A DNA stretch of 64,000 bases from Bacteroidota bacterium (GTDB lineage Bacteria > Bacteroidota > Bacteroidia > Bacteroidales > Dysgonomonadaceae), in contig JAEZGN010000022.1 in NCBI GenBank assembly GCA_023437305.1, forward strand, positions 124,001-188,000. Direction: 5' to 3'. Positions 47,267-55,552 of this stretch are shown here, piece after piece. The notes below the pieces were generated by a model. That model did not search any database, was not told the DNA's origin, and was given only the letters and a program-made list of their open reading frames with translations. Made by a program: the position numbers and the translations under genes. Within the stretch, counting starts at the first letter, position 1. Every line of letters starts with the position of its first letter.

Positions 47267-47989
47267 ATGAAAACAACATTAATTAGAGCATCTTCAAGAG
47301 GATCAGCAAACCATGGATGGTTGAACACACACCATACATTCAGTTTTGCAAACTACTATGATCCCAACCGTATACATTTTGGGGCATTAAGGGTTATAAA
47401 CGACGATATAATTGCCGGAGGAGAAGGTTTTGGAACTCATCCTCACGACAATATGGAAATAATTACGATCCCCTTGTATGGCGATTTGGAACACAAGGAT
47501 AGTATGGGACATACAGAAGTAATAAAAGCCGGAGAAGTGCAGGTGATGAGTGCCGGATCGGGTATAACACATAGCGAATACAATGCGAATGAGTACAAGC
47601 CGGTAAGTCTTTTCCAGATATGGGTCTTCCCATCTCAAAAGGATGTAGAGCCTCGTTACGACCAACGTGAATTTGATTTTATAGACAATAAAAATCAATT
47701 CATCCAAATCGTTGGACCGAAGAGTGATCCTTCAAATAAAGCACTTTGGATACATCAGGATGCTTGGTTTAATATCGGTTCTTTCGATAAAGGTGCCAAT
47801 ACAAGCTATCAGGTGAAGAAAAAAGGTAATGGCGTATTTGCTATGGTTGTTGAAGGTGAGTTTTCTGTCGAAGGTCAGAAACTATATCACAGAGATGCAC
47901 TTGGTGTATGGGATACAGATGGCATAAATATCATTGCAGAATCTGACAATGCTCGCATACTGCTGATAGATGTGCCGATGGTATTTTAA
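47267..47989 (+). CDS. pirin-family bicupin protein (YhhW-like)
   Basis: 240 residues. The N-terminal cupin contains GFGTHPHDNMEII with H58 and H60, and GSGITHSEYN with H102 and E104, the metal ligand set of pirins. The C-terminal cupin is smaller. E. coli YhhW and relatives show quercetin 2,3-dioxygenase activity in vitro, but the cellular role is unclear. A consensus promoter lies upstream and a bidirectional terminator downstream, so it is monocistronic. No signal peptide, cytoplasmic. Confidence 0.93.
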   Translation: MKTTLIRASSRGSANHGWLNTHHTFSFANYYDPNRIHFGALRVINDDIIAGGEGFGTHPHDNMEIITIPLYGDLEHKDSMGHTEVIKAGEVQVMSAGSGITHSEYNANEYKPVSLFQIWVFPSQKDVEPRYDQREFDFIDNKNQFIQIVGPKSDPSNKALWIHQDAWFNIGSFDKGANTSYQVKKKGNGVFAMVVEGEFSVEGQKLYHRDALGVWDTDGINIIAESDNARILLIDVPMVF

Positions 47990-48017
47990 TAGAAAAGGTT
48001 CGATTATATACGTTAGT

Positions 48018-48056
48018 AAATGGATCTTAAAGTTTAACTTTGAGATCCATTTTTTG
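48018..48056. terminator. bidirectional terminator between the pirin and MBL genes
   Basis: A 15-bp stem with one G-U pair (48018-48032 with 48038-48052), 5-nt loop, then a T tract to the right. It serves the pirin gene and, less clearly, the convergent MBL gene. Confidence 0.75.
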
Positions 48057-48067
48057 TGCAATAAAAG

Positions 48068-48880
48068 TCAGTAGGCTTTATAATTATCATTTAGACGTTT
48101 TACTTTACTCGTCTTTACCTCTACATCGTGGCAATAAATAAGGGTATAGTTTTCTTTTTCTGCTTCAACGAGAAATCGCTGTTTCTCTTCGGCCGATTTT
48201 AATGCATTAATGTCGTAGGCCGAAATCCATTCCAAAGGGACATGAGCACTTGTCGGTATCAGATCCCCGGGAAATGTATATACACCCGTATCTGTCTTAA
48301 TATATACAACTAATTGTCCTATACTATGTCCGTCAAATAATCTCACGCTTACATCTTTAGATATTTCCATGTCTTGGTCAACAAAGCGTAGGAGTGCGGC
48401 ATCGTATATCGGCTGTATATTATCAGATAGGATAGAGTCTGCTTCCAGTATGTTGGGGGTTAGATAGTTGTTCCATTGTTTGCGGCTTAACCAATAAGTA
48501 GCTTTAGCGAAAGAAGGGACAATTTTGCCATTTTCATCTCTTTTAGTTGCATATCCGCAATGATCGAAATGCAAGTGGGTCAATATCACATCGGTGACAT
48601 CCTCACTCGAGAAGCCATATTTCTTTATTTCTTCTTTAATATTAATCAGAGAGTGTGGTTGATAGTAAGACATTCTCTCGGTATGCTTATCTCCCATACC
48701 CGTGTCTATTAATATGACCCTGTCTTCGGATATCACGAGTGCACACCGCATAGCTAATGTACACAAGTTGTCGGCATTGCCTGTATATTTTCTTTGCCAG
48801 GCACGTTTTGGTATAGCTCCAAACATAGCTCCTCCGTCTGCCAGGATATAGCCACTTTCTATTATTTTTATGTCAACCAT
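48068..48880 (-). CDS. MBL-fold metallo-hydrolase
   Basis: 270 residues. The metallo-beta-lactamase fold core motif HLHFDHCG supplies H102, H104, D106 and H107. DTGMGDKHTERM (about 60) is the first strand-loop, and a later FPGDLIPTSAHVP and IYCHDVE add ligands. The pattern fits the N-acyl homoserine lactonase-like (AttM/AiiA-related) branch, but substrates in this branch vary widely and no quorum-sensing gene is present here. No signal peptide. Transcription may depend on the hairpin-bearing segment 48908-49052 immediately upstream, because no -7 element lies between that hairpin and the ATG. Confidence 0.87.
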   Translation of the reverse strand: MVDIKIIESGYILADGGAMFGAIPKRAWQRKYTGNADNLCTLAMRCALVISEDRVILIDTGMGDKHTERMSYYQPHSLINIKEEIKKYGFSSEDVTDVILTHLHFDHCGYATKRDENGKIVPSFAKATYWLSRKQWNNYLTPNILEADSILSDNIQPIYDAALLRFVDQDMEISKDVSVRLFDGHSIGQLVVYIKTDTGVYTFPGDLIPTSAHVPLEWISAYDINALKSAEEKQRFLVEAEKENYTLIYCHDVEVKTSKVKRLNDNYKAY

Positions 48881-48907
48881 TTTTTTTCTAAATATTCAGC
48901 TAATATA

Positions 48908-49052
48908 CAAAAAAGAAGAGATGATTATCACAATCATCTCTTCCCCTCTTAACACTAATATAAAACTAACATATACTATGATAAAACAGGTAAAAAATCA
49001 ACTAAACAATCTATCTAACACACTATGAAAAAAGTAAATCATACCTGTTTTA
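48908..49052 (-). ncRNA. candidate noncoding RNA or leader upstream of the MBL gene, copy 1
   Basis: On the minus strand a long-range 11-bp perfect inverted repeat (48982-48992 with 49042-49052) is followed by an AT-rich linker with core GTGTTAAG, then a 12-bp terminator hairpin (48915-48926 with 48932-48943) and TTTTTTG. The MBL ATG is 28 bases further on. The linker resembles that of the segment at 55553-55656. It could be an sRNA or an attenuating leader. The promoter is not identified; TGTCTTTG (minus, near 49064) is one mismatch off. No ORF is supported in 48881-49251. Confidence 0.4.
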
Positions 49053-49177
49053 CATTAGAACATCAAAGACAACATGTTTGTTCAGAATACCTTGTATTTG
49101 TTTTATTTATGCGGTTATAGATGGAGTTTATTGAGTTGAGAATAAATGCATCTTAAACTTTATACCTAAAAAAATAC

Positions 49178-49185
49178 TACTTTTG
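49178..49185 (+). promoter_or_regulatory. -7 element TACTTTTG of the DUF4924 gene
   Basis: A perfect TAnnTTTG 67 bases before the ATG. No -33 TTTG at the standard distance. Confidence 0.45.
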
Positions 49186-49251
49186 TACTCTGTTTTGTAT
49201 ATAAACAAAGCATAATCGATTATTGTTTATCATTTATTCTTAAAATATACT

Positions 49252-49794
49252 ATGCTGATAGCTAAAAAACTAAAAGAAGAAAATATCGCTGAATATATCT
49301 TGTACATGTGGCAGATAGAGGATATTATAAGAGCTAATAAATTGGATATAGATATAATTGATAGGCAAATAATATCAGGATTCGATCAACCTCAAAATGT
49401 GAAAAATGAAATAAGGGAATGGTACGAAAACCTTATTGACATGATGAGGCGAGAAGACGTCGTGGAAAAAGGGCATCTGATTATAAATAAGAATGTAATA
49501 TCGGAATTGACCGAACTACACAACAGACTGCTGAAGTCGCCGCAAGAAACCCAATATACTGAAGCCTATTATAAAACCTTGCCTTTTATTGTAGAGTTAC
49601 GTTCCAAGTCGCAAGATAAAAATATTCCCGAACTCGAAACTTGCCTTGCCGCTCTATATGGTTTCTTGTTAATGCGTTTGCAGAAGAAAGAAATTTCAGG
49701 AGAAACTCAATCGGCACTATCTCAGATAAGTTCTTTCTTGAGGTTGCTTTCTCTTAAATATAAGGAGTATAAAGCCGGGAAGTTAGATATCTGA
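49252..49794 (+). CDS. DUF4924 family protein
   Basis: 180 residues. The start MLIAKKLKEENIAEYILYMWQIEDIIRANKLD is characteristic of DUF4924, an all-helical, soluble family found almost only in Bacteroidetes. Function unknown. No signal peptide or membrane helix. It has its own promoter candidate at 49178. Convergent with the anti-sigma-like gene at 49841, with a 46-bp gap holding no clear terminator. Confidence 0.82.
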   Translation: MLIAKKLKEENIAEYILYMWQIEDIIRANKLDIDIIDRQIISGFDQPQNVKNEIREWYENLIDMMRREDVVEKGHLIINKNVISELTELHNRLLKSPQETQYTEAYYKTLPFIVELRSKSQDKNIPELETCLAALYGFLLMRLQKKEISGETQSALSQISSFLRLLSLKYKEYKAGKLDI

Positions 49795-49840
49795 TAAGTC
49801 GTTTATATTTAAACTCTATCGTAAAGCTTCTGTAAATCTT

Positions 49841-50221
49841 TTAATCTTTGTGCTTCTTTTCTTTGATTCGTCTGCGGATCAGTGAGTCACTTATAAGGAG
49901 TAATACTCCGACGCATGCTACAGATACCACGAAAGGATTAAACCCCACTGCTGGCATGTTGAATGTGATATTTGATCCCATGCTCTGAATGTCTTCCTTG
50001 AGAGGTAATCCCAAAAACCAGAAGATAAGTGTTGGTATTCCAAGCATTCCTACAATGCCGAACGCAATAGAAAGAATTGATATAATACTTCTCTTGCGAT
50101 TCTGTTTTGCCGCAACAATATGTACTCGTTGCATCAACCGACTTTCGAAGTCTGCCGATGGTTCGTCTAGTTTTATTTCCTGAAATAAACTCTTTAGCTT
50201 ATCTGTATTTTCTGTATTCAT
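49841..50221 (-). CDS. putative anti-sigma partner of the adjacent ECF sigma factor
   Basis: 126 residues. The cytoplasmic N-terminus (NTENTDKLKSLFQEIKLDEPSADFESRLMQRVHIVAAK) resembles the short sigma-binding segment of small Bacteroidetes anti-sigma proteins. Two membrane segments follow (about 46-68 and 97-116), and then a basic tail (RRRIKEKKHKD). Its ATG overlaps the sigma stop by 4 bp, which is the usual arrangement of an ECF factor and its inhibitor. No zinc ZAS motif is visible. Anti-sigma function is inference from position and layout. Confidence 0.7.
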   Translation of the reverse strand: MNTENTDKLKSLFQEIKLDEPSADFESRLMQRVHIVAAKQNRKRSIISILSIAFGIVGMLGIPTLIFWFLGLPLKEDIQSMGSNITFNMPAVGFNPFVVSVACVGVLLLISDSLIRRRIKEKKHKD

Positions 50222-50772
50222 GATTGTATGAGCTTATTTATTTCAAAGTTTATAATTTTTCTGATTCTGTACAACTTTACTTTTACATTTGCTTCGCTAT
50301 TTCCTGTAATGATGCTTATATTTTTTATGCTTTGGTCGTTCATATAGAACATACTGATCAGCAGAGCATCGTCCGGAGGTAATTTTCTTAGTACTGTATC
50401 CAAAAGCTGTAACTTATTCTCAGTTGTAATCTCATCCAGTGCATCTGATCTCTCGTCATCAGGGATATTTGAGAAATCATCGTCAATAGCAGTAAATTCA
50501 TGTTTGCGCTTTCGCAATTCTGATATAGTTGTGTTATATGCGATTCTGTACAACCATGTTGCAAAGTTCGATTCTTCACGAAACTGTCTTAATGACTGAA
50601 ATACCTTTATAAATATCTCCTGAACAATATCTTCGGCTTCTACCCGACGAGAAACTATTTTATTGACAATGGTAAATACCATTCTCTCATATCGACGTAC
50701 AATGTGTACAAAAGCATCGGTATGTCCGTCTTTTATTCGGCGTATAAAATAGATATCATCAAATTCAGCCAT
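50218..50772 (-). CDS. ECF-type RNA polymerase sigma factor
   Basis: 184 residues. The frame stays open upstream, but the homologous start is MAEFDDIYFIRRIKDGHTDAF at 50772; the extension would cover the promoter. Region 2 is visible (RYERMVFTIVNKIVSRRVEAEDIVQEIFIKVFQSL, NFATWLYRIAYNTTISELRKRK), and region 4 follows (LRKLPPDDALLISMFYMNDQSIKNISIITGNSEANVKVKLYRIRK). It belongs to the RpoE-like group. An ECF-type promoter with -35 TTGTAAC and -10 CGTC lies immediately upstream, suggesting autoregulation, and leaves a leader of at most a few bases. It is cotranscribed with the anti-sigma-like gene and divergent from the DUF6249 gene. Confidence 0.92.
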   Translation of the reverse strand: MAEFDDIYFIRRIKDGHTDAFVHIVRRYERMVFTIVNKIVSRRVEAEDIVQEIFIKVFQSLRQFREESNFATWLYRIAYNTTISELRKRKHEFTAIDDDFSNIPDDERSDALDEITTENKLQLLDTVLRKLPPDDALLISMFYMNDQSIKNISIITGNSEANVKVKLYRIRKIINFEINKLIQS

Positions 50773-50779
50773 ACCCGTA

Positions 50780-50807
50780 TGACGCAAGAATATTTGATAG
50801 GTTACAA
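50780..50807 (-). promoter_or_regulatory. ECF-type promoter of the sigma gene
   Basis: On the minus strand TTGTAAC, 16 nt, CGTCA. It is the mirror copy of the promoter at 50849-50876: 24 of 28 positions agree between the two 28-nt arms. The -10 CGTC ends 9 nt before the sigma ATG. Confidence 0.65.
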
Positions 50808-50812
50808 ATGTA
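50805..50812 (-). promoter_or_regulatory. overlapping housekeeping -7 element TACATTTG
   Basis: A perfect TAnnTTTG on the minus strand, whose TTTG overlaps the -35 TTGTAAC of the ECF-type promoter. It would give a sigma mRNA with a ~25-nt leader. CAAA at 50827-50830 is only 14 bp away, so the -33 is poor. Confidence 0.4.
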
Positions 50813-50848
50813 ATGTAAAATCTTTTCAAAAAATATTTTTTTATTTTG

Positions 50849-50876
50849 TTGTAACCTTTTAAAAATGCTTGCGTCA
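50849..50876 (+). promoter_or_regulatory. ECF-type promoter of the DUF6249 operon
   Basis: TTGTAAC (50849-50855), 16 nt, CGTCA (50872-50876). It is the same motif and spacing as the divergent sigma-gene promoter. It predicts a 5' leader of about 47 nt before the ATG at 50929. Confidence 0.65.
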
Positions 50877-50928
50877 AAATGAGCAAACGGATGAAACAAA
50901 ATTGTTTAATTAATAAAAATAGAAAATT

Positions 50929-51366
50929 ATGGATCAAATTATGGCAATGGTTATTGTGGCTACAATAGCATATGCAATCTACCGCTTGTTTGAGTTGTTT
51001 GCTCGTCGTAGAGAACGCTTAGCTTTTATCGAGAAAATCTCAGAAGGGATAGACCCGAATCTCTTGAAAGGGCAATTGGATATGTCTCCCAATAAAAGCA
51101 ATGTAAACAACTATGTAACCTCATGGGCTATTCGTATCGGGCTCTTATTAGTAGGTGTTGGGCTGGGTGTAGCTATCGTAGCTGTTATAGACTTGCTGGC
51201 TGTGGCTCCTCCAAGTGCAGACGAAAGGGCTTTCTATGAGTTCCGCAATACTATATCCATTTTATATCCGGCATGTGCTGCCATATTTGGGGGTATAGGG
51301 CTTGTAATTGCTTACTTTGTAGAGAGAAAAGAGGCTAAGAAAGAGCAGAATAAAGAGGCAGAATAA
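50929..51366 (+). CDS. DUF6249 family membrane protein
   Basis: 145 residues. One N-terminal membrane segment (MAMVIVATIAYAIYRLFELF), a charged cytoplasmic loop with ERLAFIEKISEGIDPNLL, and two further hydrophobic segments (about 68-92 and 111-130), ending in a K/E-rich tail. This matches DUF6249, a Bacteroidetes-enriched family of unknown function. It is the first gene of the unit divergent from the sigma factor, with a promoter matching the sigma-gene promoter, so it is a predicted member of that regulon. Confidence 0.8.
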   Translation: MDQIMAMVIVATIAYAIYRLFELFARRRERLAFIEKISEGIDPNLLKGQLDMSPNKSNVNNYVTSWAIRIGLLLVGVGLGVAIVAVIDLLAVAPPSADERAFYEFRNTISILYPACAAIFGGIGLVIAYFVERKEAKKEQNKEAE

Positions 51367-51378
51367 TTGGTGTCGGAT

Positions 51379-51732
51379 ATGAATAAAGAATTACATTCGA
51401 TTCTCTTTACTCTGATTATTGTGGCCGTAGTTATAGGTGGTTGGTTGATTGGGCGCAATCAAGGGTGGTTTGTTCGTAACTCGGCAAATGATATTAATAT
51501 ATGCCGAAATGTAACAGGAGATACCTTGTATTTTAATTCTAAAAATCCAATCTATACGATTTCGGGCTGGAGTGCTTCTCGTTATGACGATGATATTCTA
51601 CACGTAGATCTGAAACTAAAAAGAAATAGGCAGAACAATAGAATAGAGATGTATTTAGATACAGCAAATGTTCGCTATGTAGAAATCTATGGAAAAGTGA
51701 TGCCGATAAACGATATTCCATTTAGTAAATAA
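51379..51732 (+). CDS. small membrane-anchored protein, sigma-regulon neighbour
   Basis: 117 residues from the ATG at 51379 (an in-frame TTG at 51367 directly abuts the DUF6249 stop and is also possible). One N-terminal membrane helix (SILFTLIIVAVVIGGWLIG), then a beta-rich domain (GDTLYFNSKNPIYTISGWSAS, YDDDILHVDLKLKRNRQNN, ANVRYVEIYGKV). I do not recognise the family. The 12-bp gap to DUF6249 and the terminator at 51758 define a two-gene operon under the ECF-type promoter. Confidence 0.7.
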   Translation: MNKELHSILFTLIIVAVVIGGWLIGRNQGWFVRNSANDINICRNVTGDTLYFNSKNPIYTISGWSASRYDDDILHVDLKLKRNRQNNRIEMYLDTANVRYVEIYGKVMPINDIPFSK

Positions 51733-51757
51733 AATTTATCTGTAGATGAGTTGGCTG

Positions 51758-51794
51758 AAGACATCAAGTATGCAGAGCTTGGTGTCTTTTTTTT
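51758..51794 (+). terminator. intrinsic terminator after the DUF6249 operon
   Basis: An 11-bp stem with G-U pairs (51758-51768 with 51778-51788), followed by TTTTTTG. Confidence 0.75.
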
Positions 51795-51969
51795 GTAAAA
51801 AAAGCGACGTTCTGTTAAAAATGATAAAATACTTATTGCTTTAGTGATAAATATCTAATTATGGCGACTAGTAAGCATATCTCAGTTAAACGGATTAAAT
51901 CAATGTATATCTTAGTCAGCTGAAAAAACAACTAAAAAAACGAAATATATTTATAATTATACTAAACTT

Positions 51970-54486
51970 ATGAATGTCCGCATTTTATTAACTTTTCTAT
52001 CATTGCTAATTTCATCATTAGCATTTTCTCAATCCAGCCCATTAATAAATGTCCAAATCAAAGGAGTAGTAACAGATTCATTAACAAATGAAACAGTACC
52101 CTACGCTACAGTTAAGTTGTTAGGTAAGGCAAATCCGAGAAGTCCATTAAAAGCTGTAGCAGCCGATGAGAATGGAAACTTTCAGTTTTCGATGAATAAA
52201 AAAGGTGAGTATCTGCTCACGGTAGAATATATCGGCAAAAAGACCCTTGTTAAGTCTGTTGTTGTAGGTGATGCAAAGATCGTGGATATGGGTACAATAT
52301 ATATGAAGGATAATGAAAATACCTTATCTGAAGTTGTTGTGTCGGCACAGAAGCCTCTTGTAAAAGTTGATCTCGATAAAATTGTATATAGTATGGAGAG
52401 TGATCCTGAATCAACTACGAATAACCTATTGGAAATGTTGAAAAAAGTTCCGATGGTAACTGTTGATGGCGAAGATAATGTACAGCTGAAAGGATCTACT
52501 AATTTTAAAATATATCTAAACGGAAAACCTTCTAACATGATTTCTAACAATCCGAAGGAAGTTCTCCGCAGCATGCCTGCCAATACGGTGAAAGATATAC
52601 AGGTGATTACCGATCCTGGAGCAAAATATGATGCTGAAGGTGTAGCAGGTATTATCAATATTATAACCAATACTTCTATGGGTGGATATACTGCTACATT
52701 AAATGGCAGGGTAGACTCGCAAGGTGGATATGGTTTAGGCGCTTATTGGACCATGAAATATGGTAAAGTTGGCTTTACCGGGAATTATAACTATTACGAA
52801 TGGAAACGTCCCGAAGGGACCTCTTCTTCTTATAGAGAAAATAATTTAACCAATACACCCAAGTATCTTACCGGAGTAGGGCCTTCAAAGAATAACGGAC
52901 TGGGACAGTTTGGCTCAGGAGAATTAAGTTACGAAATAGATACTCTAAATCTCATTAATATAGGATTTAATCGGTTCGAAGGTAACTACAAGTCTAGAAG
53001 TAACATCTTGAATGAGGGGCTGGGGATAAATGACGATAGCCAATATAAATATGATCAAAAAGGCTATACGAAACAAACGTATGGCGGTACAGATATGAAT
53101 GTAGACTATCAGCGTACTTTCCATAAAAAAGAGCAGTTGCTGACCGCTTCTTATAAGTTCAGCATGAATCCTAATGATTCGGAATCAAATTCGGATATTA
53201 CTGAACTATTTGGAGAACTGCCTAAGCATATTTATACTAACAAGCAGTATTCTGATGCTGATATGAAAGAACATACTTTTCAGGTTGATTTTGTAACTCC
53301 TTTGAATAAGTCTGATATCCTATCTCATAGTGTCGAAACAGGAGTAAAATATATCATTCGAATAAATAATAGCAATAGTGGTTTAGATAGTCTTAATGCT
53401 ACAGGTAATTGGGTAGCCATAGAACGTCCGACTGATAGATTCAGACATACACAAGATATATTGGCTGCGTATGGTGGTTACAATGCCAAGTTCAGAAACG
53501 TTTGGGGTTTCAAAGCCGGATTGCGTTATGAAGCAACATGGTTGAATGCTGAATTCCCAAAGGATAGAGCTCAAGATTTTAAAGTGGACTATTCTAACAT
53601 CGTACCCTCTGCAACCGTTACATATCAGATAAATCCAATGCAAAACCTGCGCTTTGGATACAATATGCGTATATCACGTCCGGGTATCTGGCAATTAAAT
53701 CCTTATGAGAATACTTCCGATCCGAATAATATACAAAAGGGGAATCCGACATTAGATGCTGTGAAAAATCATACGATAAGTACCAACTATGGGCTTTTCA
53801 ACCGTAATCTGACTTTGAATGTAAATCTGGCTTATAGTTTCGAAAATAATGGTATTGAACAAATTGCAAATCAGATAGATAATGTATCGATTTATACATA
53901 CGAAAATATAGGAAAAAGAAAAGATATTGGTTTATCCTTGAACCTACGATGGACACCTAAAGTAAGTGGAGATAAATATAAATGGGTGGAACAACTGAGT
54001 ATATTCTCCAATATGGGGGCACGGTATGTGGATATAAAAGCAAATAATGGATCAGGATTAAAGAATGATGGAGTATCCGCGAATGTCTTTGGAGGTGCAC
54101 AATATTCATTTCCTAAATCGTGGAAAGCTTTTGTTAATGTAGGCTATTTCTCTCCATCTATAAATTTACAAAGTGAAAACTCTTCGTTTTTCTTTCACCG
54201 ATTTAATGTAAGCAAAGGCTTTAATAATGACAAATTGAATATATCTGCTTATGCTCAGAATCCATTTAAACGAATTCATGATTTCAGAAGCACAATGAAT
54301 AATCAAGCATTTTATTCAGAAACAATCATGTCTAATAAAATTCAAAATTTTGGAATCTCTGTGTCTTTCCGTTTTGGAGAGATGAAATCTCAGATACAGA
54401 AAGCAAGACGTGGTATCAAGAATGATGATGTTATGTCTGGAGGACAAGGAGAACAAAGTGGAGGAAGTGCCGGTGGTCAAAACTAA
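51970..54486 (+). CDS. outer-membrane beta-barrel protein (OMP_b-brl_3/TonB-dependent receptor-like)
   Basis: 838 residues. Signal peptide ending LAFSQ. A CarboxypepD_reg-like domain (VQIKGVVTDSLTNETVPYATVKLLG, about 25-110) and a plug-like region (SEVVVSAQKPLVKVDLDKIVYSMESDPES, then NVQLKGSTNFKIYLNGKPSNMI and DPGAKYDAEGVAGIINIITN) are followed by a long barrel. The C-terminal ~30 residues are a Gly/Gln-rich tail (GGQGEQSGGSAGGQN). No SusD partner is next to it, so it is not a typical glycan importer. The ligand is unknown. Ends before a strong terminator. Confidence 0.87.
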   Translation: MNVRILLTFLSLLISSLAFSQSSPLINVQIKGVVTDSLTNETVPYATVKLLGKANPRSPLKAVAADENGNFQFSMNKKGEYLLTVEYIGKKTLVKSVVVGDAKIVDMGTIYMKDNENTLSEVVVSAQKPLVKVDLDKIVYSMESDPESTTNNLLEMLKKVPMVTVDGEDNVQLKGSTNFKIYLNGKPSNMISNNPKEVLRSMPANTVKDIQVITDPGAKYDAEGVAGIINIITNTSMGGYTATLNGRVDSQGGYGLGAYWTMKYGKVGFTGNYNYYEWKRPEGTSSSYRENNLTNTPKYLTGVGPSKNNGLGQFGSGELSYEIDTLNLINIGFNRFEGNYKSRSNILNEGLGINDDSQYKYDQKGYTKQTYGGTDMNVDYQRTFHKKEQLLTASYKFSMNPNDSESNSDITELFGELPKHIYTNKQYSDADMKEHTFQVDFVTPLNKSDILSHSVETGVKYIIRINNSNSGLDSLNATGNWVAIERPTDRFRHTQDILAAYGGYNAKFRNVWGFKAGLRYEATWLNAEFPKDRAQDFKVDYSNIVPSATVTYQINPMQNLRFGYNMRISRPGIWQLNPYENTSDPNNIQKGNPTLDAVKNHTISTNYGLFNRNLTLNVNLAYSFENNGIEQIANQIDNVSIYTYENIGKRKDIGLSLNLRWTPKVSGDKYKWVEQLSIFSNMGARYVDIKANNGSGLKNDGVSANVFGGAQYSFPKSWKAFVNVGYFSPSINLQSENSSFFFHRFNVSKGFNNDKLNISAYAQNPFKRIHDFRSTMNNQAFYSETIMSNKIQNFGISVSFRFGEMKSQIQKARRGIKNDDVMSGGQGEQSGGSAGGQN

Positions 54487-54506
54487 ACGGTTTGATTATA
54501 ATATAT

Positions 54507-54542
54507 GCCCCAAAGAGAATGAATCTTTGGGGCTTTTTTTTG
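54507..54542 (+). terminator. intrinsic terminator after the OMP_b-brl gene
   Basis: A perfect 10-bp GC-rich stem (54507-54516 with 54524-54533), 7-nt loop, then TTTTTTTT. Confidence 0.9.
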
Positions 54543-54552
54543 ATTAAAAGGA

Positions 54553-54560
54553 TATCTTTG
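54553..54560 (+). promoter_or_regulatory. -7 element TATCTTTG of the DMT transporter gene
   Basis: A perfect -7 element 17 bases before the ATG. TTTG at 54526-54529 is 23 bp away and inside the preceding terminator. Confidence 0.5.
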
Positions 54561-54577
54561 CAGAATATTTCTCTAAG

Positions 54578-55486
54578 ATGAAACAAGCATTTATTAAGTT
54601 GCACTTATCTATTCTAATTGCCGGGTTTACGGGTATATTCGGCAAGCTTATTACTTTGAACGAAGGTATGTTGGTTTGGTATCGCCTATTGATTACCTCT
54701 GTGTTACTACTCATAATGCTATCGGTAACAAAAAGATTCGTCCGATTACCGATGAAAGATTTCTATAGAATTGGTTTTGTAGGGCTATTATTAACACTGC
54801 ACTGGCTATTTTTTTATGCCAGTATTAAATACTCAAATGTTTCTATCGGAGTGGTCTGTTTTTCTATGACAGGTTTTTTTACGGCTGTTTTAGAACCTGC
54901 AGTGAGCCGTCGGCGAATCTCTGTCAGAGAATTATTATTTAGTATTATTGCCCTTTTGGGAATTGCACTAATATTCCATTTTGATACTCGCTATAGAATA
55001 GGTATACTTTGTGGAGCTATTTCATCTGCATTGGCTGCTAGTTTTGTTATTGCGAATAAGAGAGTTGCAACACATACTAGTTATTCATGGGATGTTACTT
55101 TGTTTTATGAAATGATTGGAGGTTTGCTTAGTTTAAGTATTATACTTCCTTTTTATTTGCAATTGTTTCCTGTAGTGTCCTTTTTTCCGAGTAATATGGA
55201 TTTATTCTATTTGTTAATATTTTCTGTAGTTTGTACAATCGGTCTGTATATGTTGCAGATACAAGCGCTGAAGAGTATATCAGCTTTTACTCTTAACTTA
55301 AGTTATAATTTGGAACCTATATATAGTATTGTTTTGGCTATGATTATTTTTGGAGAGGCTAAAGAGTTGAACATTTCATTTTATATGGGCTTGCTGCTTA
55401 TTATCCTTTCAGTCTTACTGCAAATGCATACAGTGATGAAAGAACGAAAAAGGATTGATTTGGCAGAAAAACGAAATGAATTTTAA
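54578..55486 (+). CDS. EamA/DMT superfamily transporter
   Basis: 302 residues with about ten hydrophobic helices in two EamA repeats. The first repeat starts LSILIAGFTGIFGKL and contains HWLFFYASIKYSNVSIGVV. The second has GILCGAISSALAASFVIANKRV and LSYNLEPIYSIVLAMIIFGEAKELN, where the NLEPIYS...E motif is diagnostic of DMT exporters. It likely exports an amino acid or other small metabolite (family knowledge), substrate unknown. A very short leader (about 10 nt) is predicted from the -7 element at 54553. Confidence 0.9.
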   Translation: MKQAFIKLHLSILIAGFTGIFGKLITLNEGMLVWYRLLITSVLLLIMLSVTKRFVRLPMKDFYRIGFVGLLLTLHWLFFYASIKYSNVSIGVVCFSMTGFFTAVLEPAVSRRRISVRELLFSIIALLGIALIFHFDTRYRIGILCGAISSALAASFVIANKRVATHTSYSWDVTLFYEMIGGLLSLSIILPFYLQLFPVVSFFPSNMDLFYLLIFSVVCTIGLYMLQIQALKSISAFTLNLSYNLEPIYSIVLAMIIFGEAKELNISFYMGLLLIILSVLLQMHTVMKERKRIDLAEKRNEF

Positions 55487-55552
55487 TTTCATCTTATTTT
55501 AATACTGAAACTAGTATATATTCTAGTAATATTGGAATATTTTATAAAATGC

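Noticed and set aside
50773..50937. 55-codon upstream extension of the sigma factor at 50218
   Set aside because: It is composed of the inverted promoter region and the leader; the family start is MAEFDD at 50772.
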